Of a stretch of DNA of 64,000 bases, positions 1 to 11,969 are shown in pieces. Both the position numbers and the translations under genes were made by a program. The stretch is from Phialocephala subalpina (taxonomy: Eukaryota > Ascomycota > Leotiomycetes > Helotiales > Mollisiaceae): NCBI GenBank assembly GCA_900073065.1, contig FJOG01000028.1, forward strand, positions 44,117 to 108,116. The letters run 5' to 3'. The notes under the pieces are model-generated. The model was not told where the DNA came from. It did not search any database and saw only the letters and a program-made list of their open reading frames with translations. Position 1 is the first letter of the stretch, and each line of letters starts with the position of its first letter.

Positions 1-21
1 TCTAAACCTCCAATCGCAATA

Positions 22-398
22 ATGGCACCCACTCCCAAACAAAACGAAGTCATTCAGCGCTGGCAACGAATTCCCACACAACAAGATATGGACAAAGCTA
101 CGCACTACTTGACTGTCGAGACCGAGGAGGGCTTTATGGTTGACTCAACACATGGTGGATCGTAGATAGCGGCAAGGAGTACAACAATCCGAATGGTGTT
201 TGGGGCTGGAAACCTGTGGTCAGACATCCAATGGAGTATGCTCCCGAGAAGGATTGTGATCCCGGTGCTTGGGTTTTGCTGAAGTGGGAACTCTGTGAAT
301 CATGCCACCAAGGGACACCGGCCTGGAAGGAATTTATGGGCTATTTTGAGGAGTGCTTGCAATTGCAATGGATTGTGGCTCGAAAACAAAGAGCATAA
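22..398 (+). pseudogene. Small gene of about 125 codons broken by one frameshift
   Basis: An ATG at 22 opens 47 codons that end at a TAG at 163-165. From about 153 a second frame reads on without a stop to the TAA at 396-398. The two pieces join smoothly near 150-153: the first ends around GFMVDSTH and the second starts WWIVDSGKEY. A single-base indel would therefore restore one acidic, Trp-rich, soluble protein of about 125 residues with a CESCH motif near the C-terminus. No intron consensus explains the change of frame. I do not recognise the family. It may be a pseudogene or a sequencing error, and it lies at the very edge of the window, so upstream exons cannot be excluded. Confidence 0.4.
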
Positions 399-700
399 GC
401 TAAGTGCTGGGCGTTGAGGACTAGATTTCGATATTGCGCAAGCATACGCTGCGTTCTTTGGTACATGCGATGGACTTCACATCTCGCTCTCGGCAATGAA
501 ATAATGATGCTTTCAGTGTGTCTTAATTAAATCCCCATCTCACATTATTCCTCGAATCACCACAAACTTCATCTTGCAAACTTCTTTACCCCTCCACAAA
601 TTCGATCCTTTTAAGGACGCCCTTGGTTGTTCAAAAGGACAACCTGGGGTGTCAACGATTCTGCCATCACCTAATTACAGTATAAATGACCCAGTCCCGG

Positions 701-1391
701 CTACAGCCGATCCTTCCGTCTCCGCCATCGGATATTATTTAGCCTCGGGTGCCTGTGTATGCTCGATTTGCCTTCGTTCCTTGAGTGTATAGGACTCGGG
801 GCCTTTTGAACTCCATCCTCGCGAAGACCCAGCCCCTCCTTGATAAATGCGAGAACGATTCCAGTACCTGTCTCTGTAAGTGGCAAGATGGTTGGGCTCA
901 CTGTCAATACGAGAAAAGTTGGACCTGAGACACAAATCAAAAGCAATGCTATATTTGTTACCTGTTATGCTCGCTAAACTATGGCAATCATCGAGTGCTT
1001 CGCTTTGAGCTTCTAAAACATTCAGCCTAAACGATTCCGTTTTGCACGCTATTCTTCTCCTAAAATGTCTGGGTTGAACTCGAGAGCATAATATTCTGTT
1101 CACATCAGATGTCATCTTCTTTAATTGCATGGAGCTGAACGAACTCCTCCTAAAATTAACACCTTCCTCAAGATCTGTTTTTTTCCCTATCGCAAGTTGA
1201 ATATCCTTAAGAAATACCCACTTAGGAGGAAGAGCCCTAACGTGCAAGAACTTGGAGGCGCTGCCCACAAGGTAATCGAAATCAATTCGATGCGTCTTGA
1301 TGATGTCCAACAGCATATACGACACAGCAATAAATAAGATGCGCAATCCCATATCCCTCAATTTCTGCCATCGCGCTTCATGTTTTTTCAT
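701..1391 (-). CDS. Doubtful hydrophobic reading frames, possibly decayed membrane protein
   Basis: A 218-codon frame (1391 to 735) begins with a plausible amphipathic start and a membrane-like stretch (residues about 14-30, ILFIAVSYMLLDII). It then loses protein-like character around residue 85. A second minus frame (946 to 701) starts with another hydrophobic segment (LLICVSGPTFLVLTV). The two could be exons of one multi-span membrane protein with an intron between them, but no clean GT..AG pair gave a convincing join. Both pieces resemble only very loosely the C-terminal parts of fungal membrane acyltransferases, which I do not claim. It may be a gene relic. Confidence 0.18.
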
Positions 1392-1627
1392 TGTCTGGTT
1401 TTCCGTACAGAACGTCGATAAACTTGCTTAGTCTAGATTGAGTATTCGAGAGACGGGAAAGCCGGGAAATAAGGAGTATGTTTTGCAGGAAATCGCGCAT
1501 GGTTTTTAACTCCATTTTGTATCTCAAAGGTTTAGGAGGGTTCTTTTCTCGTTCCACTTACTTCTTCCTTTCTGTCTTGAGCACATCTTTATGCACCCCT
1601 CCACAATCCTTGCCTTCTGTTCCGACA

Positions 1628-2649
1628 TCATACTGTGCTACTTAGTAGCAACGCAACCGCGCAGCCTACTACCAGCATACATAGCTTTTTCGATCTCAAT
1701 TCGCTCCTAGCAGCAGCCGCAGAAGTCTTGCTTGGGGAAGTTGGTGATACAGAGCTAGTTTGTGACGTCGCAAATGTTTGCGTTGCAGTAATGGCAAAGT
1801 TGGTACTTGTCTGCAATCCGTACGTTGTAGTCGGCGAAGACGATGAGGAAGAGCTACTTGAACGAGAAGTAGAGCTCGTGCTTGAGGTAGTTGTGGTCAC
1901 AATAGTTGGAATGGTCGAGCCTGCGATAGCGCTGTTGACATCCGCTGGGAACTGTTCGGGGATATCGTTAAAACTTTTATGTTTCGATGTTTTGAGAAAG
2001 ATGATGGTACTTACGGTAGACCACTTCTTATCATTAATCTCTGAGACCGATGCTAACTCCCACTCATCCTGCACCATATGGTTGCCCTGATCCGTCCAGG
2101 GATCCAGGCTGATTGTGTTGTTGTCCGGAATCAAGCCAAGGAGGTAAAATTCGCTGGTATTCGGGTCCCACGCTATCAGCGAATTCTGTGGAACGTACCC
2201 GTCCAACATTGAGAGTCCGACGTCCCAGATCAATGAGTTGTTATTGCATTGCTGGAGTATGGGGTACAGTGTTGTGCAGTTGGTGTCGCAAAATGAATGG
2301 ACGGGTGCATTCAGGCAGTACGACTGTCCGATGTCTTTACCGCCGCAGGTGTTTGGGCGAAGCAAGAATGCCACTCCATTGAGATCAGCACCGGCGAATT
2401 GCCAGAGAGTGTCTCCGGTATTGGCGGACGTGTGGAGGGAGAAATTGCCATTTAAATCACTTCCAGCTTCAAGGACGTAACCATGTTAGCATGCATAATG
2501 GCTTTTGTCTTTTTTTGCGAGAACATAGCGCTTAGCAAAGAAGTTTACTCACCTCCACATCCAAAATACATCCCAGTGGTATTTTGCTGGAGAGAGTACC
2601 AAACATTGGAACTTAGATTCGAGAAGCTGAGAGCAGTGTATGATGACAT
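1628..2649 (-). CDS. Ser/Thr-rich cell-surface protein with C-terminal anchor
   Basis: Spliced model, minus strand: exon 1 2649-2553, exon 2 2466-2015, exon 3 1951-1628, giving 290 aa. Intron 1 has GTGAGT and a CTAAC branch site. Intron 2 is 63 nt (GTAAGT..CAG), a multiple of three, so it can be read through without a stop. The N-terminal 180 residues form an extracellular-looking domain with several Cys and N-glycosylation sites (NTT, NNTIS). A Ser/Thr stalk with a run of nine Ser follows, then a basic patch and a hydrophobic C-terminus (MLVVGCAVALLLSSTV) suited to a membrane or GPI anchor. No signal peptide is seen at the chosen ATG, so an upstream exon may be missing. The design is that of fungal wall or plasma-membrane glycoproteins; the molecular function is unknown. 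Confidence 0.6.
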
Positions 2650-3624
2650 AGCGTACTTGAAACGTTGAACAATAAGTTTAACTTCTTCTATGCAAAGAAA
2701 ACTTCTGTACACGACCAAGAGGCTATAATTTATTCAGTAACGTAAGTGCACTATCTCAACCCACATGAAAAAGGGTAAAGATTCACGCCGCTAATTTTCT
2801 GTGGGAAACGCGGGGCAGCTAACTATTGGAGGATTGACAGTGGTAGTGCAAATGGAAGGTGAGACTTTCTTGACGAAGACGCTAAATTGCGTTGTACACA
2901 ACACCTTCCTGGGGTAAAGCGAATGCGAGTTCACTGAAATCATTGCGGCTGAACTATTATTTGGGGTAGTGTTGAGCTCAAAGTTTAACAGTCTCACAGC
3001 CTTACCAGGACATTTGTTCCGGTCAGGCCGGACTGACATGCAATGATAGCCTCATGATCCCGGGCAACGAAAGCCACCGATTATGGAAAATCGACCAAGA
3101 AATGTTCCGGCAAGGCCGTGAGATTAAGAATACTGTTGCACCTTGGTCGGGCAGCATCGAAGGATTCGTTTTTCGCGGGGAACAAGCGAGGTGTGCTCAA
3201 AAATCCTTCCGGGTGGGAGCAAATTTGTCACTATTGGCTCCAAGTTACGCCAATCTCGCTGGGGCTGAAGGCCGGGCTGGCACTGCATGCATGGAACCCC
3301 GTTGTTTGGGGTTGCATTCTACATTCTGCAACCCGAATAGCATGCGAGTTGGGGGCCACATTAAGAAATGGCTTTCTCAATCCAATTACAGAGCAGCACG
3401 TATTGCAGCTCTTGAGACGGGAACAAAGCTCGGAAGACCTCAACAAAATATCGAATGTAAACCAAGATAAGAATACGCCTTGCGCTACGTTGAATTATTC
3501 TCATAGTTACATTTTCTATGTCCAGCCTTAACATCACGGGCATGCTCCCATATCGCCAAAGCCCACCGTCTCTGCATCTTGGTACCGGGAAACTCCGAAT
3601 ATTCTCCAGACATGTCAGTTGGCA
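2650..3624. other. Intergenic, no convincing gene
   Basis: This stretch separates the minus-strand surface protein from the plus-strand membrane protein. Overlapping frames of 70-138 codons at 2791-3651 on both strands contradict one another and show no domain, hydrophobic segment or splice logic. I see no repeat here. Confidence 0.5.
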
Positions 3625-5640
3625 ATGGCTTCTCTCGAGGCACCAGCCCAACTCAACGTTCGCGATAGGAGGTCCGTCGCATATGAAGCTGTAGCTGAGG
3701 TCGATAATGGAAATCCCCGGGTAGAACCTCTACCTGACGAGGGACGAGAAAACGAACAAGAAGTTGAAAAGGATAGGAAAAGGAGGAAGGAGAGAAAAGA
3801 GAGTTTCGACAAGGCAGTCTCCGATATTGTCCTGGCTGCATGTTTGATCGTGCTATTAACGGTTGTCATCTCGGCCGTTTTCATCGGAATAGTCTTCCAT
3901 TTCAGAGTTGCGGTACCCTCCGACGCGCCTTCTCAAGCTTCATCTTTTCATTCACCAACACTAGTCAATAATACCCAATCAATAGACACAGCCTTGTTTG
4001 TCGACATCGATGCTGCTAGACTTGTTACTATCGCATCATGGACAAGTACTGCAGTCTCCTTCATACCGCCGTGGGTGATGTTGCTGTTCTCCTATCCAGT
4101 AGCGAGACACTTTCTCCAAGGCGACAGGAAGAAGTTGCCAACGTCTTTCCAGTTACGACTTATCATTGAGTTATGCACAGGCGATTATGGATCTTTGTGG
4201 AGTTGGTTTCTCTACAAGGCGCCTCGTTCCAAGCGAAATCGTCGAAATCCTCTAATGGCCATGGCTGCAGGCCTTCTACTCCTCTGTTTAGTTCTCGGAT
4301 TGTGCATTGTTCTTGCCGACACGTGGTTACACCTAACGACAACTACGGTATTATTGCAGGAAACGATTTTGGTTACGGATATACCGACAAACTTCTCAAG
4401 ATCTCTCACTCCATCTTGCGCAAGAAATGCTTTTGGTTGCACCGCGCATATCCCGACGTATTACGACTTCCCTCAAGGCCTAATATACAATGTGTCCAAT
4501 GCGTATAACACTCTTTTCAATCTCTCAGCGGACACTCGTATCCTCTCGACTACTGCAAATGGCCAAATCTTCTCATTCTATGCTTCGGCAGGAATCCCAG
4601 ACAACGTCACATACCGTGCTTCAACCTTTGCGCTCAACACTCAGTGCTCTGCGATTACCAGAGCCTGCAACATGACGGCCCAGCACGCTTGCACCCCGTG
4701 TGAATCACAGACAGGAGACCAACAAATTCTGCCCTTCAATTGCAGCGCAAATTTCACCGGTGACATGACTGGTAAGATGGAATATCCAGTACACCCGGCC
4801 TTTTATAATAGTACACTCACCGACTCGAACTTTTTCCTGACCTACTTCAATGATGCTGCACTGACAAATAACACCTTTCCCACCATGGTTGTGTCCGATA
4901 ACATAACCTACTTTATCTCGACGAACCCTTCGTACTTCGCCGCCGGCGCCAATGTTGCCGTTGATCCAGCGTTGATGTCCGACCCCAACATCGTTATCCT
5001 TAACGTCTCCGCTACAGGGGCGTTTCTCTTGGAATGCTCCTCTCAGGTCTTGCAGATGACATATACCTTCTCTTCAGACAGTGGTGTCACGGACATAGAA
5101 GTGAGTCCTGCCAGCAACGACATCATCTTAGCCATCACAAACCCTTTCCTCATCCCAGCATCAACGGGAATGGACAGCCTTATCGTTCAAACCAGACAGG
5201 CGGGTTTACAGTCAACCATGTCCGGCTTGACATCAACCTTCGCTCGCGCATACTCGCACACGGTTCTAAGCATGGGCGTTGGCGCCGTGGCAGCTACGCC
5301 TGCGCTCCAAGAAAGCACGCAAGCAATTCGGCAAGTCACACGTATGGCCAAGGCACCCTTCTTTACGCTCATCGCTTTGAACTGCCTTTATGCGGTATTG
5401 GGGATAGTGTTAGCGGTTGTGGCGCTGGCTTCGAAGCCGAAGGTTGTAAAGCCGTTGCAAGCCAGGCTGAGCGTGACCGGGTTGATGGCAGCATTGTTTG
5501 AGGGCAAGAGAGCGGAAGAGGATGTCCACAATATGAATCAATTGTTTGAAGAAAATAATGGCTGGGGCGCGGTGCAGAAGATTGCCATAGTGCCAAGTGA
5601 GACAGGTGGATGGCGATTTGAGAAAGTTTGGGGAACTTGA
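3625..5640 (+). CDS. Fungal four-helix membrane protein, unknown function
   Basis: An uninterrupted 671-aa frame. I chose the ATG at 3625; the frame is open a little further up, but only from a TTG. The first 65 residues are charged and cytosolic (RKRRKERK). Membrane segments lie at about 68-93, 140-160 and 210-232, with a fourth near the C-terminus at about 571-598. Between the third and fourth is a domain of about 330 residues with many N-glycosylation sites and about ten Cys, presumably facing the outside or the lumen. The last 65 residues are cytosolic. This layout matches a widespread family of uncharacterised ascomycete membrane proteins. No catalytic motif is visible. It is intact and intronless. 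Confidence 0.75.
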   Translation: MASLEAPAQLNVRDRRSVAYEAVAEVDNGNPRVEPLPDEGRENEQEVEKDRKRRKERKESFDKAVSDIVLAACLIVLLTVVISAVFIGIVFHFRVAVPSDAPSQASSFHSPTLVNNTQSIDTALFVDIDAARLVTIASWTSTAVSFIPPWVMLLFSYPVARHFLQGDRKKLPTSFQLRLIIELCTGDYGSLWSWFLYKAPRSKRNRRNPLMAMAAGLLLLCLVLGLCIVLADTWLHLTTTTVLLQETILVTDIPTNFSRSLTPSCARNAFGCTAHIPTYYDFPQGLIYNVSNAYNTLFNLSADTRILSTTANGQIFSFYASAGIPDNVTYRASTFALNTQCSAITRACNMTAQHACTPCESQTGDQQILPFNCSANFTGDMTGKMEYPVHPAFYNSTLTDSNFFLTYFNDAALTNNTFPTMVVSDNITYFISTNPSYFAAGANVAVDPALMSDPNIVILNVSATGAFLLECSSQVLQMTYTFSSDSGVTDIEVSPASNDIILAITNPFLIPASTGMDSLIVQTRQAGLQSTMSGLTSTFARAYSHTVLSMGVGAVAATPALQESTQAIRQVTRMAKAPFFTLIALNCLYAVLGIVLAVVALASKPKVVKPLQARLSVTGLMAALFEGKRAEEDVHNMNQLFEENNGWGAVQKIAIVPSETGGWRFEKVWGT

Positions 5641-5910
5641 ATTAACTGCCCGGCTCTCTATGGCTTCCATACGAGACCTAGGACCTGCATCAGTTCTTCC
5701 AATAAATTGCTTTATCTTCAGGAAGTCAAGAGCGTTAGATGATCGAGGAAGCTAAAATCTGAAGCGCACATCATGTTACAATCAATTCATCTGGAATACT
5801 TAAGTTACTTAAACTGAGTTTAAACCATGCTCAAGTATACTTAGGAATGCTCACCCTCGGCTCAGGTTAAAACGGCAACTACTCACGTTTAAATACTAAA
5901 ACAGAACTAG

Positions 5911-6711
5911 CAAAAAAAAAAGGTTGAGTTTGGCTTATGTGGCAGAGATCCTAGAACGCCAAAAAGTCCCGATTATCTGTCCATGAAATGTCATGGCTGG
6001 CACCACGAGCCACTGATGTATCGCTTTGTACTTGAATTCGACATTCAGCAGAACCACGAGGCTGAATTGAATGCGCACCAGAATCTGCAATCGATAATCT
6101 GAACCATGAAAGGTGTTGATCGACCTTCCCTGAACCAGAGATTTTCTATCGCTCTCAAACTAGCCAAAGCAGTCCAAAAGTGGCATTCGGTCGGCTGGGT
6201 TCATCAAGGAATCAGTAGTCCAAATGTCATATTCTTTTTGTGGAAAGGGACCAGAAAGCTAGACTACTCCAGCCCATTTCTTCAAGGCTTCGAATTCGCA
6301 CGACCAGACGCCGATCCCTCAATTGGACGTCCGGCTGATGATATACTTGCTAGCCTATACCGCCATCCGGATAGGCGAATGCCGGAGAGGAAAGGGCATC
6401 GAAAAATACATGATCTCTACTCCTTGGGTGTTGTTCTGCTTGAGATTGGATTGTGGCAAAGCATAGTGGACATTGTGCAAGGAAAGAGCAAGCAGGTGTC
6501 ATCACCAGAGACGGTACGGTATAAAATACAAGCAGCCGTTTCAGACCGATTAAGTCACTATGTTGGTAAGACTTACCAAGCTGCTGTAAATGTCTGTTTG
6601 GATTCAGATTTTGGAGTAGAACTAGATGATCGACAGGAATCGAGACTAGCGAGGGCATTTCAAAAGAAAGTAGTAGATGAAATAGGGAAGGGAGTCTTTT
6701 TGCAGGGTTGA
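5911..6711 (+). pseudogene. Decayed fungal pseudokinase (HeLo-associated kinase-like) fragment
   Basis: From 6106 a 201-codon frame encodes the C-lobe of a kinase-like fold. The loop WVHQGISSPNVIF replaces the HRD loop and lacks the catalytic Asp, GFEFARPD stands where DFG would be, and DLYSLGVVLLEIGLW is the helix-F signature. This is the style of the kinase-like domain that follows HeLo/prion-inhibition domains in fungal incompatibility-type proteins. The same frame continues upstream from 5911 with fitting sequence (YLSMKCHGWHHEP, MYRFVLEFDIQ) but is cut by a TGA at 6100-6102. Near 5960 the better match lies in another frame, suggesting an indel in a run of A. The N-lobe and any HeLo domain are absent. 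Non-functional as kinase or sensor. Confidence 0.6.
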
Positions 6712-8879
6712 ATGAACTTTTCGGAAGCACCAATAGTGGGATTAGGATTCAGGAAACTGTTAGGGGAGCGAGGCCGTTTGAGTTCGGTGGTGAGGAGAGG
6801 ATGTAGAGTTTTCCGTTTGATGGTTAAAATATTTGAATTTAGTGTGCATTCATTCATAGGAGTAATATTTTGAGATTATTTGAGCTTCTTCTACCCTCTA
6901 GAGTTATCTCCCTCAAGCTGAGGCGTGTATTGTAAAAAAGACGACTGAATAAGCCAACAGCTCATGATTAGCGTGGCTGCTGACAAAATCTGGAGGTATG
7001 AAAACAACCAAAAGCACAGCAAATTGGAAACAAGCACGACGAGAAAAGAAGCGGAAGTCCCAAGGCCCAAGAAGGAGCTGTCAAAAGCAGGCTAGGTGAA
7101 CACTTCTGCAGTTTTTGGAACTTCTCTTGCTCTATAAGAGATATTGCAGTTTTTCAACTTGCTGCAACCTTCTCAGCATGACTGCCTTGCAGCAACTAGA
7201 AAGCTTGGAATCAAATTAGCAACAACACCTAAAACGACAACAAAACAACCTCACACTTTCCCGTAAAGCAAGCCCCACCCAACCCCCCAGGCAGCACTAC
7301 TGATCCTCTAAAATGGTTCAAATATCTCCCTCTCTGAACTCCCCATTGATACGAACGGAACTACGATGTGACCAGAACCAAATCCGAAGTATGAGAGGGT
7401 GTGACTTGTCTAGGAGCTGCTTGAGGGTTTAGGATTCCGGGTGGAGTTTGCTTATATACGGTATACCTCAGTTTTACCCAGATATAAAAGACAAGCAATA
7501 GTACCATCGCCCCAAAATCACAACCCTGATGAATTTGATACTAGCATCACGAGTTTGTGGCCTGCTTAAGGACTTGAGGGGTCGGAATGGTTGCTTATAT
7601 ACCGCAGTCCTTACCCCTAGAGAGTATTTAAGGAGCGCAAAGCAAACTTGAAGCAGCGAGCTGGAGTGTGTTTAAAGAAAGACAGCCGACGAGGCAACTA
7701 CCCGTGACCAGCCTGCTGGCTTGTAAAAAGATCTCGAGGTATAAAAAGAACTAAGAGACCCGCCAATTTGAAGCAACTAATACCAAGATGAACTTCAACC
7801 AGCACAAGGTAGGACCTAGCTAAAGAAGACTGCGCGAACATGTTGATAGGCCATGTCTAATATCGCCGCTCTACCGGATCTCAGAGCCTCTCAATCTCGC
7901 TTCGATTCTCTGCTTCAATATCCCACACCTCAAGATATCCCAGAAGTCTTAGGACATCTTGACAACAACCCCCCGAAACGACAACAAAAAAAGCCCACAC
8001 TTACCCCACAAAACATCCCAAGCCCTCATTACCCTCTCCAACCTACAAAACATAAAGACGTACAATCCAAATCAATCCCCACGCTTCTCTTTCAACTCAA
8101 CCACTCCCTCATCGACTTCTTCAAGATAACCATCTCGCATGAGTTTTGCAGCCGGGCCCTTACGGATAGCGAAGACCGTGAGGGCGTAAGGCTTCTCTTA
8201 TATACCGTGAAGTGGTGTTTCTGGGGTATTGAGGCTAAGGATAGTACGTAGAACACGAGCTATGGAAGTGAATGTTTCTGCACGTGAATGATTCCACCGG
8301 CAAAGATAACTGACGTGGTCTCATCTCAGGAGTTATTAAAAGGGCAGACGCGATCGAGAGAAGAGGCCGATCGTGAGAGCAATTTAAACGAGTCTTTTTG
8401 ATGCCACTTGGCAGGTAATGGAGAAAACAATTTAGGGACCCAGCTAAGATCATATGCGCGCATCCATATTACTATGTTACTAGGTTGGAATTCGTATACA
8501 CCTACACTTCATTCATACTCCTACTCCGATCCATTCATGCCTTTCCCACTCGTTCCATCATTTCATTCCACCTCCGGGTGCCTCTTTACCTACACCCACC
8601 CTCCACCCTCCACCCCATACATCACATCGTATTTCCGCCTACAAACCTCCCAGTAAATTAAGAAGAAGAAGAAGAAATTTTCGTTCGCTTTGATAAAAAT
8701 CAGATGGCCGCCTTCCCCATTCCCACATGTTGCCCTAGCTCACCAAATGCATCAATAGTTGTATCATCGCACCGCGTCCCATCCTCCAAAACACTCAATA
8801 GATCTGCTCTCTGCTCTCATTCAGGCACTAGTCATGTACCAAAACTCACATCCAATCACCCCTCATCGACACTCCACCC
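6712..8879. other. Gene-free stretch with diverged internal duplication
   Basis: No credible gene; the 132-codon frame at 7853-8251 is low-complexity. Parts of about 6950-7460 resemble parts of about 7680-8210 in the same order. Examples are the runs rich in AACGACAACAAAA followed by CCCACAC, and a TATATACGGT or TATACCGT element closing each unit, with a third TATATACCG at about 7595. I read this as an old, diverged direct duplication. The last 250 bases are the 3' flank of the minus-strand transcription factor. Confidence 0.35.
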
Positions 8880-11516
8880 TTACCAAGTCGTCCCCACAGG
8901 CGCAGCCCAGACAGTCTGAATAAAGGTCGGAGTCTCCATCCCCTGTATTGGCAACGGCCAATTCTCCATCGGTGTAATCTGCTGGAAATTATCAAAACCA
9001 GAATTCATCGTGATCCTCTCCTGCTCTCCAATCCACTTCTGATATGCCGGAGAATCATCGGCGGCATATTCGGCCTGCGGGTGGGGTGGAGCCATGGTAT
9101 GCTGAGCGATGGAAGGATATGTTGCTACATGCGGTGGTTGACTTCCGTATGGCATCTGGTTGTTAACATAAGGAGAGTTGAGACCGGATGTTGAGTCGCC
9201 GTTGCTGGCGCTCATGAGGCTGGGAGCAGTGGAAGATTGGTTGGGTGAGTATTGTTGGTACGGCACTCCGTAGGGAGATGGCCCGTGGCTGTACTTTAGA
9301 CGCTCTTCGACTTCGACTGGAGGACTGGAGGCGTTGATGGGTGCCCATGCTCCATTTGGTCGTGGAGCCGATTCGACGCCTTGCATTGGCTCTCCATTGC
9401 TGCTTCCAGGGATGTCGTTGGTGCTTGCTCGAGAACGTACCTGGTCGGCAGGATCGGACCCCTCGGAGAGTGCGGTTGTATCTGCGTCCTTGAGTTCGCC
9501 AAATTCCTTCAACTCCTTCTCGTACTTCTTGTAGACCTCAAGTCCTCCGCCGGAAAATGGCGTACGTCTGTATTTATCCACAAATTCGTGGTGGACAAAG
9601 GCGAAGTAGTCGTTCATCTTCCCTATCGATTTGAGATACACCCTGACCATTTTCAACCTTGGAGCCATTTCTCTCAAGATTTCCTTCGTCAACCCTGGAA
9701 ACCCTTTATTTTTGTCTACCGGCGGTGGTCTTGGATTGTTGCCAACCAAAACGTGAGCTGTGTCCATCTGGGGAAACCAGGCAGCGTACAAGCTGACGAA
9801 AGCGGCTTGCCAGACAGCGAAACCGATCTGGGGAGACTCAGGAAGTGCATTGCTATCTTGGCAAGTGCGCACAATCTCAATTATATCGCGAGATGCCCCC
9901 ATGATCTTCTCGGCGCTAGCCTCCCAGAATCTATCGGGGATGTCGTACTCCTCAGGTGGGAATGTTGGCGCATCAAGAGGTCCTTGGGGTTTCGAGCATC
10001 GTAATGGGATGAATGGAATATATTCTCGATGGAGAACAATGAGGCAGAGGGAGTAGAGCGTATGCAGAGAAGCGTAAGTAGTAGCGTTGCGTTTCTCAAT
10101 GTGAGCAGAGAGGTTGGCTTCTGTGAAGGTGAGACTGGATGGCAAGGCTTCATGGAACTCGTCCAACTGTCTTCGTAGCTTGAAGAAGTTGGTAGATGGA
10201 TCCCATGGAGGTAATTTTTCTGTTCTTCGGCCGCCAGCGTAACTCCATTCAGAAAGCCGTCCGAAGATGTCTACCAGTCTGATGTACCGGCTTAGAACTC
10301 CATCATCGTTGACAGATGAAAGCTCGTTGTGTACCGCAGTACCATCCAACCAATGTGAGTTGAGAAAGCCTGTCTTGACATTATGGACGAACAAGAACTG
10401 GTCATCCGAGCAAGGTAGCTGAACGCGCAACATGTCGACTTTGATCATGGTGGGTCTCTCCTTTCCGGCACCAAGCATCCGATCCATGATGAAGCAACTC
10501 CATAAAGTGCGTCGCCGAACCTCTTTCTCAATTGCATCTTCACGTGTGGCCAAGTTCCTGACTACGGTTGCGCCTTGTGAGTCTTGTGTCAGAAGCTTGT
10601 CGGGGTCGTCCTCGAAAGCCAATCCCATAGGGAATGCCAGCCGAATAGCAAGTCCAACGTATAACCATGCACTCATGCCTCTGGTCTGGCCCCAATCGTA
10701 GAGACCAAGCATCAACAACGCTTGAATGTTCTCCAAGGAAGGGCTTGAGATATTGCGAATTGTTGGTCCAAAGGCTGCTGCTAGAGCGGTGGCATAATAT
10801 TCGCTAGCAGCAAGGGGATCATCCTGGCTTGGCGAGTGATGAGCGACTAAGCCGGGATGAAAGCGAGCAGTTAAGGTTAAAACACCTAGTAAGAGAACCC
10901 GTCCCTCTTCAATGTCCGTAGGTGAAGTTGCTGGGTCGCGAGGAAAAGCTGCTTGGCGCATTCGATTTCTGAAAGTCGGTGGGTGGAGAAATGGCATTTC
11001 CGTCGAGAAGTGCAACTTGAATATCTCGTACAACTCGTCCCAGACCTTTCTCGTGAGAATCGGCGATTCCAAAACATCTTCTCCTGGCTTTTGGCTGTTT
11101 CTCCGTCCGGTATCTTCGACTTTCCTGATGCGTTTCTTGCTCTCTCCAGTATCGCCCTCCTGCTTGATAGTAATGGGATGTTCAGATCGCTTCGGCGCTG
11201 GTGTCGAGCCTGCAACAGGGTATGTGCATTCTCTGTTACTCTGAGCACAAGCCTTGCAGACAGAGTGAATGCCGTTATTGACGCCTGGATAATTGTTAGC
11301 CGACATTCTTCATCGCATCTTGGATCACCAATGTATGGTGGATAAAGCTGCCGATATATCCCCGCAGTCGTCCCAACGTTGATTTGTCCATTCCACGTTC
11401 CAACGTATATCGCAGCCTCGCTGAACCTCCCAAGTGGGTATGTGCCAAATGAAGTTGTACTCACATTTCACCTTGCTTCGTCTGCACCGCGCGCACGCAA
11501 TTGAGCTGCGAACCAT
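8880..11516 (-). CDS. Zn2Cys6 transcription factor with fungal-specific regulatory domain
   Basis: Two exons: 11516-11465 and 11284-8880, with a 180-nt intron (GTGAGT, CTAAC branch, CAG), giving 818 aa. The intron falls inside the zinc cluster, so the DNA-binding domain forms only after splicing. Cys are at 8, 11, 18, 27, 30 and 37 (CX2CX6CX8CX2CX6C), with basic RCRRSKVKC. A Lys/Arg-rich linker (SKKRIRKVED) follows. The fungal_trans-type middle domain runs from about residue 95 to 500 (for example FSTEMPFLHPPTF, ALLMLGLYDWGQTRGMSAWLYVGLAIRLAFPMG). The C-terminal 200 residues are Ser/Pro/Gln-rich and suit an activation region. The family is nuclear; the target genes cannot be read from sequence. 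The start ATG lies three bases from an assembly gap that hides the promoter. Confidence 0.9.
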
Positions 11517-11519
11517 CTT

Positions 11520-11969
11520 NNNNNNNNNNNNNNNNNNNNNNNNNNNNNNNNNNNNNNNNNNNNNNNNNNNNNNNNNNNNNNNNNNNNNNNNNNNNNNNNN
11601 NNNNNNNNNNNNNNNNNNNNNNNNNNNNNNNNNNNNNNNNNNNNNNNNNNNNNNNNNNNNNNNNNNNNNNNNNNNNNNNNNNNNNNNNNNNNNNNNNNNN
11701 NNNNNNNNNNNNNNNNNNNNNNNNNNNNNNNNNNNNNNNNNNNNNNNNNNNNNNNNNNNNNNNNNNNNNNNNNNNNNNNNNNNNNNNNNNNNNNNNNNNN
11801 NNNNNNNNNNNNNNNNNNNNNNNNNNNNNNNNNNNNNNNNNNNNNNNNNNNNNNNNNNNNNNNNNNNNNNNNNNNNNNNNNNNNNNNNNNNNNNNNNNNN
11901 NNNNNNNNNNNNNNNNNNNNNNNNNNNNNNNNNNNNNNNNNNNNNNNNNNNNNNNNNNNNNNNNNNNNN
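11520..11969. other. Assembly gap (450 N)
   Basis: A run of N. It begins directly upstream of the start codon of the minus-strand Zn2Cys6 regulator, so the 5' leader and core promoter of that gene are unseen. Translations running through it have no meaning. Confidence 1.

Noticed and set aside
701..1391. Membrane acyltransferase (wax-synthase-like) gene
   Set aside because: The resemblance rests on hydrophobicity alone; no His-Asp active-site motif and no splice join.
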